Source: Agriotes lineatus (taxonomy: Eukaryota; Arthropoda; Insecta; Coleoptera; Elateridae). Taken from it: a DNA stretch of 64,000 bases. Positions 46,434-58,800 of the stretch are shown here, in pieces. The translations under genes were made by a program, and so were the position numbers. Position 1 is the stretch's first letter; every line of letters begins with the position of its first letter. The notes beneath the pieces were generated by a model. The model worked only from the letters and a program-made list of their open reading frames with translations. It searched no databases and had not been told where the DNA came from. The stretch is taken from assembly GCA_940337035.1 (NCBI GenBank), contig OW679203.1, positions 22,949,495 through 23,013,494 of the forward strand. The letters run 5' to 3'.

Positions 46434-47095
46434 GGAACGGGCTGGTTTGTACCACCTTTGCAGTGAATAATTACCTTGGTATTTAACCATTATTCTGCTA
46501 GGAATAAAACTAAACTGTATCCCTTACATTGTAGTAATTAGATTCAAACGTATTATGTATATAAAACCTGCGAGTATCGCTTATGAGTTTGTGTGCGCAA
46601 AGCAGCTGAAGAGCAGGGCAGGTTGCGGAGCGTTGGTCCAAGTTAAAAGGGACGCCAGGCAAAGTATTAAAAAGTGCGATTGAAAGTTTTTGTGTTGGTT
46701 TGCGTTAACAGTAATCTACGCCTCGTTATTCTTGATCCGAAATACAGATTCGAGAGCCTACAACTATTTTGGAGTCACCTACGTACCGATCATTCTTCAG
46801 AGCCGAAAGCCGTTTAGCCCGCTTTAAAGAAGCAGTTGATTTTTTAAAGGTACGAGATCATTTGGAACAACTATAGCGCAAGGTTAGTCCTATACCATAC
46901 CAGCGAATTATGAAGAGATTACAACACATTGTGCAATAACCTCAACGGAAAAATGTCGCGCCAGAAAGCAACGGCAACCTGCTGAGTCTGCGCGTCGGGG
47001 CAAACCGAAGGATCATCTTGTTGACACATCGGTTCAGCTGACTACAAGCTACTAGAGCCTAAGTCGTATTCAATAAATTCGATTACGGAATTTAA
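46434..47095 (+). repeat. Dispersed repeat family B, copy 3 (fullest)
   Basis: This copy contains every block seen in the other two, so it defines the family at about 660 bp. It starts near GGGCTGGTTTGTACCACCTT and ends near TTCAATAAATTCGATTA. It shares its first 250 bp with 19462-19800 and its whole length with the reverse complement of 23585-24290. No conserved reading frame, terminal inverted repeat or tRNA-like head was seen. It is best described as an unclassified non-autonomous interspersed repeat. Confidence 0.75.
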
Positions 47096-47229
47096 ATATT
47101 GTCTGTATTGTAGTGATAGCTCCACTTTTGACTATCTATTACTTATGCAATGACTCTACGCTTAATATGCCTATTTTATATAGTATTTGCCCTATTATTT
47201 CTGTTCAAAACAATTTTACTTTTAACTAA

Positions 47230-48420
47230 ATATTAATATTGAGACACTCAGGGTCGGGTTCGCCAATCTAGTTATCTATCAATTGAAATTCAACTCTTAA
47301 TTGTGCTTTTATGAATGCTAAATGACATTAACTGTCAGCTTAACTTTCAAGTTCAATTAAACCAAGAATTGACAACTATCTTTTACAATGACACTTCAAT
47401 TAATCAATTCAACAAAGTAAGTACTGTATGCTGTTTATTTCACTCTTTCTTTTTATTGCTTGTTATTCAACCTGCTTTTATATTAATTAACTAAAACCAA
47501 CCTGACCACTTCTCAAGTTGTCACTGAAATTATTCAAATATGACAGTTCCCAATGTCCACAGCTTCAAATGCTCACAGTCAGCAACTACGACAGCTTACT
47601 CCTCCAATAGCCAAAACTACATCGCTCTGTCACCCCTCAAACCACATCTAACCTGTCAAAACGCCAACTGTTCGTAGAATCTGATCCTGCTCCTTTCATT
47701 AATATTACTGCCACGCCAATAGACTTCTGGTAAGTTTCAGTATTGTAGACAAATAAATACTCCCATCAACTTCCCTTTAAACGATCTGTCCGTCTTCCAA
47801 ACAACCACCAATGTCACCACTGAATATTAATTATATCTTACATGAACCATTAAATCTAAATCCAACCAATTCTTCTTGTTTGTTTTTTTTAAATTTTATT
47901 AACTGTATTGCACAATCTCTTCACCCATTGTAATGTATTATTATTTAAATGTTACGTTTTCATATTTTGCCAAACAATTATACAAAATAAGCCATAATTT
48001 CCAAGTTTTTATTAGTAAAAAGAGTTTTTTCACATTTTTATGTACATTTGTATATGAGGTGTTATTCTGACTCCCAAACAAAAAAACTTATCTCTGATTA
48101 TTACTGCCCTCTTAAAATATAAAATGTCCTAACTATTAAATGTTACAATCCCTTATTATTAAACCAAGCATAATTGTCAATATAACCTTGGTTTACACTT
48201 TTTATCATGGTTGACCTCAACCATCAAAATTAAATATTCAATTTCTATTTTATTGTCACATTTACATTAATAATTGTCTTAATTTTAATATTTCTCAATT
48301 ATTTTAAAATTAATACCCATCTTATTTAAAACCCCTCAACATTTGGTTGTATTGATCTTCCAAATTTATCATTATTAATATTTTTATTTAACCACTGTAA
48401 CAAATAATAGAGTAGCACTA
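47230..48420 (+). other. Block depleted in G on the plus strand
   Basis: Over roughly 1.2 kb the plus strand has few G and many C. My hand counts are 13 G against 39 C at 47521-47640, 7 against 34 at 47761-47880 and 7 against 18 at 48181-48300. Flanking DNA does not show this. No frame is open for long. A hairpin (AGTAGCAC/GTGCTACT, 48414-48453) closes the block on its right side. Such strand asymmetry over a sharply bounded stretch suggests one inserted element, but I cannot name it. Confidence 0.5.
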
Positions 48421-50655
48421 AGCTCGTGGACTGTTTCGTGCTACTATTCCTAACGCGTATAACATTTATCTAGTAACATTGTGTATTCTTTTTATGTATT
48501 TCTAATTTTCTATGTATGTATGTTGCTTTTACAGAGTACATATCTTTTCATGTAAACTGTTTGGTGTTAATTTTTGGCGGTATTTGCATGTACAATTACA
48601 GAATTAGAGGTGATCGCGAGCAGGCCTGAACGAGCAATATTGACATTTTCCTTACCTGCATAGAGGTAAGAGCGGGTCTTGTGCTTCTACGACTGAGGTA
48701 ACTAGCAAACAAAGGGCAATCTAAACGCACAGTAGAGTATACGGTACGGGAACGGTACCATTACATTGTATACAAGTAACAGTGTTTCTGTTTGCAGGTA
48801 CACTTGCAGACAAAACTGAGTAGAGAACATGTAGGTTGGGTAAGCAACTGTGAAATATCAATCACATATTATTGGGATATCTTCTAATTTACCATGGTTT
48901 TCGCAACTTCCAGGATGTTTCAATAAACAAAGTTGTCAACAAAGTGTCTCCAGCTAGCTGCAGAGGAAGCCGGATCGGGGAAGTTCTGAAAGCGGAAGCA
49001 TTGCCTTTTATATAGGTCTTGGCCGACGATGATAATTCATATTATCTAATCCAAAAAGCTGCGACAATTTACTGCCTTTTGAGAAAAACTGTCCTTAAGG
49101 TTAAGTTACGTTTTCCAGCTACATTTTATCAAATTTATTAGGCTGCTCACAATCCAGCCTGTATAATAGCACTACGCGAGGTTTTTCCTGCGGTGGGAAA
49201 GGATCGTAAGATGTGTACGTATGTACGTTAGCTGCAGCTGCTAATAGAAAAGTATAAACATGCGGAAACTACACGCTATAATATATAAAAGCTATCCAGA
49301 AAAATTATATTTTCCTCAATGTGGTACCAATTCCAACTTGAAGACAAAACGAATTTTCAGCTTGAAGTAATAGAGTAGAGAATTGGTTGAATGAAATAGC
49401 TTTTTACAGACCTGAGTCAATAGTAACCATTGGAACGGAAGAAATACAGATATTCTAACCAGACGGCTTAAAATACCCCCGAATACTTTCTTCGGGTGGC
49501 GGAAATACGAGTTTACAACCTGGGTATGTTCGTTGGAATACCAAAAATACGAATATTTTGATCCCGCGTCTTAAAAACCCTTAAAATATGTTTGTGGGAG
49601 CGGCAGAAGTAAGAATGTTCTGACCTTTTGGCAATATTTGTCAAAAACGAGCGAGATGCGGGAACTTGACCTCGGGCACGTGCTAGCGCCGATAATATAT
49701 TGCTATACGTGTCTGAAAAATTCGATTATAACCGTTCGTTAGCTCTTGACAGGTAGCAAACCACGGGAGGGTCGACCAACGTATTTAAAAAGTTCGAACT
49801 TTATTCTCACTTGAGCTGTTCGTGAATGCAACTATGTTGCTGCCTGCTGCTGCTTTTAACGCACACTCCTTGCCAATTTTACGCTTTGCACGCCTCTTCT
49901 ACCAACGGGACTAGATCATAGGCGTACGTAGCGAATTCATACAAGTGCGAAATTATCCTAACAACCCTTTTCAATTTTGGTTTTCATACTATTCCAACGC
50001 TTGCCTGCGGTGGCGTGTATCTTCTGGCGTGGTATTGTCCAGGGCTCTAAATGCTTTGCCACTATAGATAATGTTCTTTTCTAGTCTCCTTCTGTTGATT
50101 TTAGGCATTGTTGTAAAAGCTTTTCTTAATTTGAGGCCATGAGGTTTTATTGAAGTTTTTCATCCTGTTTTAACGAGAACGTATCTATTTGATTTCTGCT
50201 GTGGCAGTCTGGAGATCGTCATGCGAATTGGTAAAGGAGGTAATTTTTAAACTGGCTGGAGCTTCACAATCATTCTGCCGTGTCCTCCATTGTCCTACAT
50301 TTTCTTTGCTTCTGTATAGGCCTATAATTATTTTACCTTGTTTGCGAGTGTTTACATAATCTGCAATAAATTACTTATTAGAAATTTCCATTAACCTTGG
50401 ATTTAACGGGATCCCTTTCTAAAGACCCCATATCATAAATGTAGTTTCACCATTAGGACATAGCTAGAAGGCACGATAAAAACACCCGAGCCGATGCAGA
50501 AATAAATCCCAACTACCTTTGACAAATCGCCACAACCACACTTCATTTCCGCCGGCCTTTACAATTTGCAGGCCAGCGCCAGGAGATGGTGAAAAATGCA
50601 GATAGTGCAGTCCACGCCTGTAATTAGTATTCCCGAATCCAATTACATACTTCAT
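48421..50655. other. Unassigned stretch
   Basis: No gene recognised. The minus strand near 50130-50010 reads MPKINRRRLEKNIIYSGKAF without stops for about 40 codons, but no family is evident. Confidence 0.45.
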
Positions 50656-50659
50656 TTGT

Positions 50660-50960
50660 TATCTCCGCTGTATTGCAAAATAAAAGCGACCGCGTCAAAT
50701 TAGAAGCAACAAACTAAAAGCCCGGGACGATAATTTATGAACACGCCACCTAACGAAGATTAAAACGCGTCTAGGATAGATCGAGGCGGCATGAATTTCC
50801 TTAGCGTCGGCGCTCGCTTGATATCACATAAAGAATTAATGGAACTGATAGTGTCAAGTAAATGCGTATTAATTATTTAACGATGCGCCACCTAATTTTC
50901 CTGCGCTGTCAGGCTTTAATTCATTATCAACAACCACGGTTCAAAGTTTGAAGGCTGCTC
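50660..50960. promoter_or_regulatory. Candidate conserved non-coding or cis-regulatory block
   Basis: The stretch combines several TAAT/ATTA-type sites (TATTAATTATTTAA, CTTTAATTCATTA, ATAATTTATGA) with CpG-containing pieces (GCGACCGCG, AAACGCG) and AACCACGG, which resembles a Runt-type site. It lacks frames and transposon signs. That mix is typical of developmental enhancers in insects. This is inference from composition only. Confidence 0.25.
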
Positions 50961-51046
50961 TTTCGTTAGGCATAAACGCATAAACATGTAACACGATTGA
51001 AAAACATCTTAAATTTGCAATGACTACTCTTTAATTATATAAAACA

Positions 51047-51116
51047 GTGGAAGTTGCACAGTGGGAAAGCCTCTAATACCAGACCAGAAAATATGAGTTC
51101 TATTCCCATAGACTCC
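51047..51116 (+). repeat. tRNA-like sequence, candidate SINE head
   Basis: TTGCACAGTGGGAAAGC fits an A box. ATATGAGTTCTATTCCCATA about 35 bp later fits a T-arm with GTTCNANNC and a mostly paired stem. The anticodon arm is not convincing, so this is more likely a tRNA-derived SINE than a tRNA gene. The A-box region resembles that at 21449. Confidence 0.4.
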
Positions 51117-52069
51117 AGTGGTCATAGAAATCTAGCGTCATTCCCAATTGCTCGATGAGTACCGCGGGGTCTTAATACCTACAACTTTCTCGTATAGAAG
51201 AGTCCGACGCCCCTGCAGTGGAAACGTTCCCAATAAGGCTGGTAATGACGAAATCATTGGATATGTCCTAAAAGTGGCATTAAAAATATGAATTTTTTCA
51301 TACTGAAGATTTAGATATTGAAATATTTATAGCATTTCCAATAGACTTTAGATTTTTTGAATTTCTATTTCGTGACATCAACTCGGTGGTGTATGAGATA
51401 GAGTTCTATGCATGAAGTAAGCGAATTTTCGGTTGGATGACCAGAATAGGCAGAACTTTTATGCAAACTGGTTAGGAATGTCAACAGAAACCGTTTAAAA
51501 CTTAAACAAGATCAGCAATCAACATGTTGTCCACTTTAATAAATTACAGGATATCAAAAACCTAATCCAATCATGATGTCTTTCACTTAACTAATTTCTG
51601 TACATACAAAAGCATCGACATATTGTTGAGGAACTCTCTATAATGTAAAGTGTTGAAACGCCGAATTTAATAAAGGTATCTCTTACATGAAAAATATATG
51701 ATCAATCAGAAGGATGCTCGACCGTCCTTCGTTCTACTTAAAAGGCGTTTCTGCTTGAAGGTTTGAATTTATTGTGTTTACTGGTAAAAGGAACGTTATA
51801 GCTGTAATTAAGGTTTCTCATAAATTACTTCTTTGCATCTGTTGGAATTATACATACTTTAGTATTGCAGCTCTCTGATGTAACGCTTTTTAAAATTTAT
51901 TTATGACCCATTATTGCTTGCATTCTTTGCGCGCCCTTCTTAAAATTTAAATTATCTTTGCCAGATGTGATGTACTGTATTTCATTTAAGCCCATGCGAA
52001 TATTAACCTGAAATGCATTTCCAACAAGGTTAACCACCTTCTTGCAGGTTCCTTTTCATTCAGAAAGAC
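51117..52069. other. Unassigned stretch
   Basis: AT-rich with no recognised feature; it may include the body of the SINE candidate. Confidence 0.45.
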
Positions 52070-52345
52070 CACCAAAGTGAGCTGCAGGTGGCCCTTGACG
52101 ATGCCTGCACAGCTTGAACTGTGTTGGTTGTTCTCGTTGAAACATTTCCTTCATTCAGGCTCAGCCCTAAAACCTCGTACTCTATTAACCTTCTTTACGT
52201 TGACAAATTCTCATCCCCAAGCATTGAAACCGGATCCCCGATTTTTCTGCGTGGTGTTCTCAAGGTTCTACCTTTCAAGGTGCCACGTAGGTACACCAGT
52301 GCTTCAGTATAGACTTCGGATGACCACTGTGCATCGGATGCTTTT
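52070..52345 (-). other. Region open in several frames, possible coding relic
   Basis: The plus strand has two long overlapping frames (52077-52370 and 52121-52312). The minus strand has a third with a single stop in about 85 codons, containing EVYTEALVYLRGTLKGRTL then RTPRRKIGDPVSML. Composition is richer in G+C than nearby DNA. The minus frame looks the most protein-like to me, but I cannot assign a family. It may be a decayed transposon or gene fragment. Confidence 0.3.
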
Positions 52346-53029
52346 CTTGTTTGTCAAAATGAAGATATGATTCCGAAGGTGACCGCAGCAACCGACTGCA
52401 ACTGCAAGCTGCAGCCGTAGACTGCAATGCCGTTTCCCTCTGTGGTCGGATGAATGCTGCTCACGGCGACAAGTTGGTCTTACGGCCGCTTCGAAGTGTT
52501 GGAGGTAACACGTCGGATATGTTTGGATACTTTACAGTGACAATATTTTTAAATGTATTTACCGTTTTTCATTGTTGTTCAGTTGCGACCCTTCTGCCAA
52601 ACCTGTATTCACTCACTGAAACGATAATTTGACACACTTACTGGTACAATAATATTTCGATATCCTTCTGGGAAAACAAACTTTTTGACATTCTACTTTT
52701 TTCAGCAACCAATTTCTATTCTTTTGAAGTGTATACGGGGCAACCAAGTCAATTATTCGATATACAAACACCATGAAAATGTTAAATGTTTTTCTTAGTT
52801 AATTCATATTTATTAACATTCAATATGTACCGAGCTGATTATTACAAATTTCGATCACTGGTGTTTTTAATTATGTAGAAAATAGTTTAAAGGGTTTGAA
52901 TGTTTCTTATAAAACTGAAGTAGTTAAAAGAAGCTCTTAGCAATGTGAATTACACCAGTTCGCACAGAGAAAAGAATATCGCAGTAGATAAGATTCGAAA
53001 CTGCTCGCACAGAAGGAATATTACCTCTA

Positions 53030-53105
53030 TTCAGACGTCCTAACCTCTGGATCAGGAAGGCTACGTAACACAGAAGCTAGTCGTTATATTATGAATGGGA
53101 GGGTG
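53030..53105 (+). repeat. Dispersed repeat family D, copy 1
   Basis: GACGTCCTAACCTCTGGATC then AGGAAGGCTACGTAACACAG and TCGTTATATTATGAA match 54345-54410 in order. Confidence 0.45.
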
Positions 53106-53109
53106 ACGG

Positions 53110-54330
53110 CTAGAGGAAGCAACCTCGATCGTGGGCGAAACCAGTCGAATCGACAACGATCCAATACAGCACACTTGTGCATATTCATTCACTTGTATAT
53201 GTCCTTATATCTAGTGGCCGCGATTGAAGTTGAGTGAAGGAGAGCGACGTATTTATGTTGCTGCACATTGTTTCGTTAATGGATCCAAAGTTGAAGCTGA
53301 CTATAGTCAGGAAAATCTACAGCACACCATTGGATGGACTCTAGTTGATAAGTATTTAGTTTTAAGATTTATCCGACGTAAATTAATGGTTGGTCTTGCA
53401 GACCAGTTTTAATAGTGTAAGCACCACAGGTGTTAATAACCAAAAAAAAAAACAAAAAAAGTTGAAGCTTTTTCCCATATGGGAGGGCTAAGCAATTGCC
53501 ATGTTTGTTACTTTTGCATCTATTCTATGAAATTCGACTCCCGTCGAGTGCATTATCAAAACACCATCTTTATAAAGATCACGTAGCAGAAATTTAAGAA
53601 TAGACCAGCTCTACTCAGACGTCTAAAACATTACTGTACTTTGGGTGTCGAATACCTATAATTTACCACATGTATCTTAATGAATATAATTCCATTGTAA
53701 GACGTAAATGCACTTGCGTTTTTAGGAATTATAAGGCTTTAAAGGCAACCACACGTCGGCCTTTTTGGTCTTATACCTTATCCACCTCACTGTAACCAAC
53801 ACGTGCGCTTTTTTTAAATCTGTTGGAGGTTTTATATAAGTTTTCATGCGTGAAAACATATTATTCTGCAGTAAAAGCTGCAAAATGCCGTATATAGAAC
53901 TGCCAGTATTGTGGTATATCAACAAAATGTGTAAGATTGTTAAGATTATACCACTTACCTGCATACCACATGTTTGAGCACTGACCTGATTACAGGAAGC
54001 TCTAAAGAATGCAATAATTCGAAGTTTTACCGTATGTCGGTGTTACAAAATGATTAAACAGTGATTCTGGGAAATTACTCAAGTAGCAAAGGATTATATC
54101 TGTGTAAGGTTTAACATTAACAAAAATCACAATTATTTAACATTAGTTTACCAGGCCTTTAGCATTTTATCACCTCCATTCCTCTTCCAAGCTGGGTGGA
54201 TGTCTTTTTCTGTTTCAAATCTTCCTACTGCATGCAGCGGGTGGTGATATCGCAGTAATGACTCAGTACATTAATTCGGAGAAATACATTGCAGTTGGCA
54301 TAACTCGAACATGCGCTCCCAAAAGTAATG
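53110..54330. other. Unassigned stretch
   Basis: An A-rich run at 53440-53460 could be the tail of a retroposed element. No other feature recognised. Confidence 0.4.
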
Positions 54331-54344
54331 TAATTGCTACCCGG

Positions 54345-54410
54345 ACGCCTTAACTACTCGGTCAGGAACGCTACGTAATATACAGGCTTATCGTTATAAT
54401 AAGAAGCAAG
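54345..54410 (+). repeat. Dispersed repeat family D, copy 2
   Basis: GACGCCTTAACTACTCGGTC then AGGAACGCTACGTAATATACAG and TCGTTATAATAAGAA match 53030-53105. The shared part is only about 70 bp, so the family is weakly defined. Confidence 0.45.
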
Positions 54411-54639
54411 GCTGACTGGTGACGATCCAGCGGTCAACATGCAGGTAGCTTTGCGGGCCTTTTAATCTATAATGGCACAGCTTCAATTGTACTGTGATTA
54501 TTAAGAATTTCCGAGAAATATATTTTTGCATCATGCTGAATTAAAAACTTATTCCACTAGTTTGAAATGGTTTGAATGTAACCCATGGAATGAGTCAAAA
54601 TAAGAGCTGTTTCAGCAATTCTTTCCAAACCTCCATCTT

Positions 54640-54902
54640 CGTTCTACGGTTTTATCTCCTTTAAGTCTCTTTAACAGCAGTTGATTATCCACTCTTGGCA
54701 CATGCTCTTTCCTGCCGTTTCTTCGTTTCCTTGCCTCTTGCACATTGTTTCTCTCTAAAACGTCATCGTTCCACGTATGGTAGTAATAATTTCAATATCT
54801 GCAGCCCTCATAATTTGTGATGTTTGCCTTTTCTAACTTGTTTTGTATTCCATAGTCCATAATTGGGCTCACAGGTGGTCGATAAATTCTGACTTTACTA
54901 TA
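54640..54902 (-). pseudogene. LINE reverse-transcriptase C-terminal relic, split by a mariner
   Basis: The minus strand reads KVRIYRPPVSPIMDYGIQ, which fits the LINE pattern K.RIY.TL..P.L.YG.E. Further on it reads NGRKEHVPRVDNQLLLK and GDKTVERRWRFG in the same frame, which fits K.KEHV.RM...RLPK and the basic stretch before GRPRKRW. One stop lies in between. The upstream side (about 55900-55779) continues with CKILQLDLEKQIDVRI, so the mariner at 54903-55776 probably sits inside this relic. Confidence 0.55.
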
Positions 54903-55776
54903 CAGGGTGTCTCAAAAATGGTGTCCATCCTTTATAAGGCTACATTATGAGTCCCTATAGAGTACGAAATCGTTTGCAGAAAAAGTAATAGACCTTTCAT
55001 TTAAAAGGTATTGAAGTTTTAATTACAAGAAATTTGACAACAAGGCACATGTTAGATATAATGTTTTTATTAATTAATAAAAATGGAATCAACCAATCTA
55101 TGAGCTAGTTTATAAAAATTGTTAAAAATTTCGACCCTGTGCATTTAAGCAGGCCCCAAACTCTTCTACGAATATTGTTATATACGTTTTCTAAGATTAA
55201 TGGAGTAACATCTCTAAATACCTGTTGTATCCTCCCTCGTAAAACATCTTCGTTCTCTACGAGTTTTCTCTATACAATGGATTTTACATGTCCCCAGAGG
55301 AAAAAATCCAGGGGGGTTATGTCAGGCGACCTGGCCGGCCAATTAACAACACGACGTCTACCAATCCAGTTATTTGGAAATTGTTCGTTTATCCACTGTC
55401 GAACACCAGCATGAAAATAGGGTGGCGCCCCATCTAACTGTAATGGCCTGGGTTATAAAACGTAAATGTAAGTACTTCCATAGTTGACAGATGTGTTTCT
55501 GCCTTAATTGAAGATTGAAAATATCCATTATTTTCTGAACATTTGTGTTAAAAACTTGATTTCAACAAATTTTTTATTTAACTTTGTATCGTTTTACATG
55601 ATTGACACCGGAATTTTTGGAAAAATATTTTAAAGACAGAATTTGCACCCGCAACTTCATACGCTTATAACTTCAAAAACAACCATCTCAAGAAAATTTT
55701 GTTTGTGGATTGTTGAGTCATATTGGTTAGTAGTATGTGACGTATAAAGGATGGACACCATTTTTGAGACACCCTG
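54903..55776. mobile_element. Internally deleted mariner-type transposon
   Basis: The ends are perfect 34-bp inverted repeats (54903-54936 and 55743-55776, beginning CAGGGTGTCTCAAAAATGG). TA flanks both sides (54901-54902 and 55777-55778), as expected for Tc1/mariner. At 874 bp the element is shorter than an autonomous one, and only the C-terminal third of a transposase remains. Perfect ends suggest that it was moved by a transposase supplied from elsewhere. Confidence 0.9.
55100..55440 (-). pseudogene. Mariner transposase C-terminal remnant
   Basis: The minus strand starts abruptly in the catalytic domain with LDGAPPYFHAGVRQWINEQ, followed by the W-P-A-R-S-P-D-I-T-P-L-D motif and FFLWGHVKSIV. 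The aspartate of LDGAPP and that of PLD are separated by 41 residues. That fits a DD41D arrangement (rosa-like mariners) better than the DD34D of classical mariners. After a stop codon (TAG, 55270-55272, probably once a tyrosine) the frame continues to RRRVWGLLKC and ends near 55100. The DNA-binding half and the first catalytic aspartate are deleted, so no active enzyme is possible. Confidence 0.85.
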
Positions 55777-55899
55777 TATACGGACATCTATTTGTTTTTC
55801 CAGATCAAGTTGTAATATTTTGCAAATGCAATATTTTGGACTATTATGAATAATTTTAACAAATTTCCTTTCGCCATTAATTGTCCTGGTGGGTAGTTC

Positions 55900-58800
55900 A
55901 GATTAGCGACAAGTCCGTATTATTTTCGAATTAAATAGATCAAGAACAGATTAAATATAATATGCATTTCGGTTTATATGGTGCATACTAAGTCTTTTTT
56001 AAATGAAAATCAATTATACGATGCAGTTACATAATCCAATAAATAAAAAAATTCTTGTGGTTGCTGGATGCACCTTTAGCAACTTCGATAAAAACGATAA
56101 AAAATGGCGCTACGTTTAAACAAAACGCTGTTTTGGGCTGGTAATTTTTGTACATTTTAAGATTAACGCAACCTCTAGCCGACCCCTCTCTACTATGCGG
56201 GGCTATATACGTCACGTGGATAGTGACTTGCCAATTTATTCCTCTCGAAGTGCTACATAAGAGAATATTAACACTAAATAAGCACGGCGCATCTCGAAAA
56301 TGTTGGCAAACTTCGCTGCAGATCAGCGGATCGAATCCTAGGGGTATTCTGAACTGCTTCACCGGCGACGGCGGGAAACTGTAAGGACTTAGGACTGCTC
56401 TGGGTGTAGGGTCCGTGGTTAACCCCCTCTTTGTGGATTAAGGTTGCTGCTGGAGCACTAGACTCAAGTGCTTTGACAAGGCGAAGCACCTTTTTCTTAT
56501 ACCCTTTATCTAGTTAATCGGTAGAAGTTTTCAGTGGAGTTGCATTGGAGCCAGTTGTACGCGAACTCTCGCATCGCAGATCTTTTGCGCTCATCGCTGA
56601 TTAACTGAGACAGTAAGTATGCGGCGTTCAAATTTAAACAGACTATATCTGTTTTAACTTGAATTTGGGCTGGCGCTAACGTCACAGGATTCTTCATGTA
56701 TTCTACCATACGCGTAGTTTTATGCATTTTTGACCTCGCTTTCTTCTCTAGTCTTCCATTGCTTCAGCTCTACGTTAAGTTAGTTATAATGATTTATTTC
56801 TTCACTTGCATCATGTTGGGTGTTTGGTAATCACCATATATTTAGTTTTCTGTGTCATATTAAAGATGTTAAACAAGTTGACGTCATCCTCATAAAATTG
56901 TATTGAAGCAAGTGTTGCCATGCTATATGATTTCTCCTTTTTGAGACTGACTATTACTACTCTGTAACATAAGTTTGCGAAAGATCTTCGTCATATCTAC
57001 AGAGGCCATTAGCGCTGGTCTCTCTGATACGTGTTTCAATATTTTTCAATATTTTCCAAATTCCCTCCCGTCCGCCGCACTCATTAGCAACGTCAACGTC
57101 TCCTGTCTTGGAATAATTTGTAAATTGCCGTAGAGCTAACCTAACTCTTTAAAGTTGTTTATGCTGATTTTTACTTGACTAGTTTCTTGTACATCCCTGG
57201 CTATTCGAAAAGTTTGAGTGTAAACGAAGACGCAACTGCCTAAAATTATATTCCAAATTATGCCTGTATTTGCAGTATTGGCATCGCAAGAGGCATTTAT
57301 AAACGTGGATTGCTCGACGATAAAAGTGTATAAATCTTACAGAACAGGAAGAAAATTTTTGCTTCAGATCAACAACTTTCTTGGATTTAAATCGGTCCTC
57401 ATAAGTAAATTAACACGCTGGTGATATACCAAAGATTCCGTACCATCCATTTACTATGAGAGTTCTGTATTAGAAATGCGGCACTGTGAAGGCAATGCAA
57501 TTAGCGGCCCGTTTTATGTGGCATGTAGTCACACACACTCGCTTACAAGCACGAAAATCCAAATTGCATAGCCAGGCATGTAAACAAAAGCAAATATATT
57601 TAGGTGCACCGTTGATGATCTACCTAAAAACTACCTGCGATACGGATGTTTACCGCTTCTAACGGTTATTAGCTGAATGCTAACTAAATCTCTGAGCTCG
57701 AACTCAGTGTGAATTGTAACTACGGTTGACGCCCCCGAAACCCGAAGCCCACAATGCGTTTGTAGGAAATCAGCATCCTAGGCTATACAGGTGCGCTTCT
57801 GGATCACTGATAATAATTGATCAAAAGCTCAAGGGTTGATGGTTACCTTGTCGGGTGTCCGCTATTCCCAGGTAAGATAGTGCACTATATTGCCGTTTCG
57901 AATCGGCACCAGTCCCACAATTATAATGAGCAGCGACACAACAATCAATACACTTAACCAGTGTTGAACTCAGCTGCACCACATACAATCCTTATAGAAA
58001 AGTTACACAAACAATAACACCTATTACAGATCCTACTCTTTCACCATTATTTTAATCCGCATAATTACCACAACTAACACTTTAAATACCACATCAGAGC
58101 TTTCGCAGTGAAATGCTTTTCTCTGTGGTTATAGCTAAAAGTTGCCAAGCATGCCAAGAGCTTAGTAGTGGAAATACGTATCTGGAGGAGATAATAGTCA
58201 GGGTTGTGATAAATGTTTTAGGTTTTCAGACTTGGTCAAGACATTACTGATTTGAATTTATTGATATGCACTTACGTACGTAATAATAGTCTCTTCTGTA
58301 CTTCAAATAATTAAACAATTCAAAGCAAGCATTTTAATACAGCCGTACTACAGGTTTGACTCGGATACTCATTCAGCAGTCGTAAAAATGGCTGCAGCAT
58401 AAGCGAATAAAAACGAAGGCAGCTTTGAATACTATCACTCTTGCATGAGTTTTCCTTTTATGAAACATTAAAACGAAGTTTTCGCTGTTCTTAAGCGGAT
58501 TTGTTTCTATTCCAAAGCTGAAAACGAAGCGTTTCTTAGAGAGTTTGTGTTTCAGAACAAGTAATTTATTATCCTGCAGGTTCAACTTCAAGTTACATGC
58601 AAAAGTGATTGTAAAACCATAAATTGAATTTAGTTTAAGCAAAATTTTATATTTATATGCCTAATGCATCAACACCGCAGAAACTTCTCTTTGCACAAAT
58701 TGTATATTTTACTGCGCCTCGTAAACGTGCACTATAAAATAATTCACTTTTATTTCTCACTTAAAGTGGTCGCGCCCTTAAAGTTGATCTATAAGCAAAT

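Noticed and set aside
55139..55414. 91-codon plus-strand frame
   Set aside because: Antisense shadow of the mariner transposase remnant.
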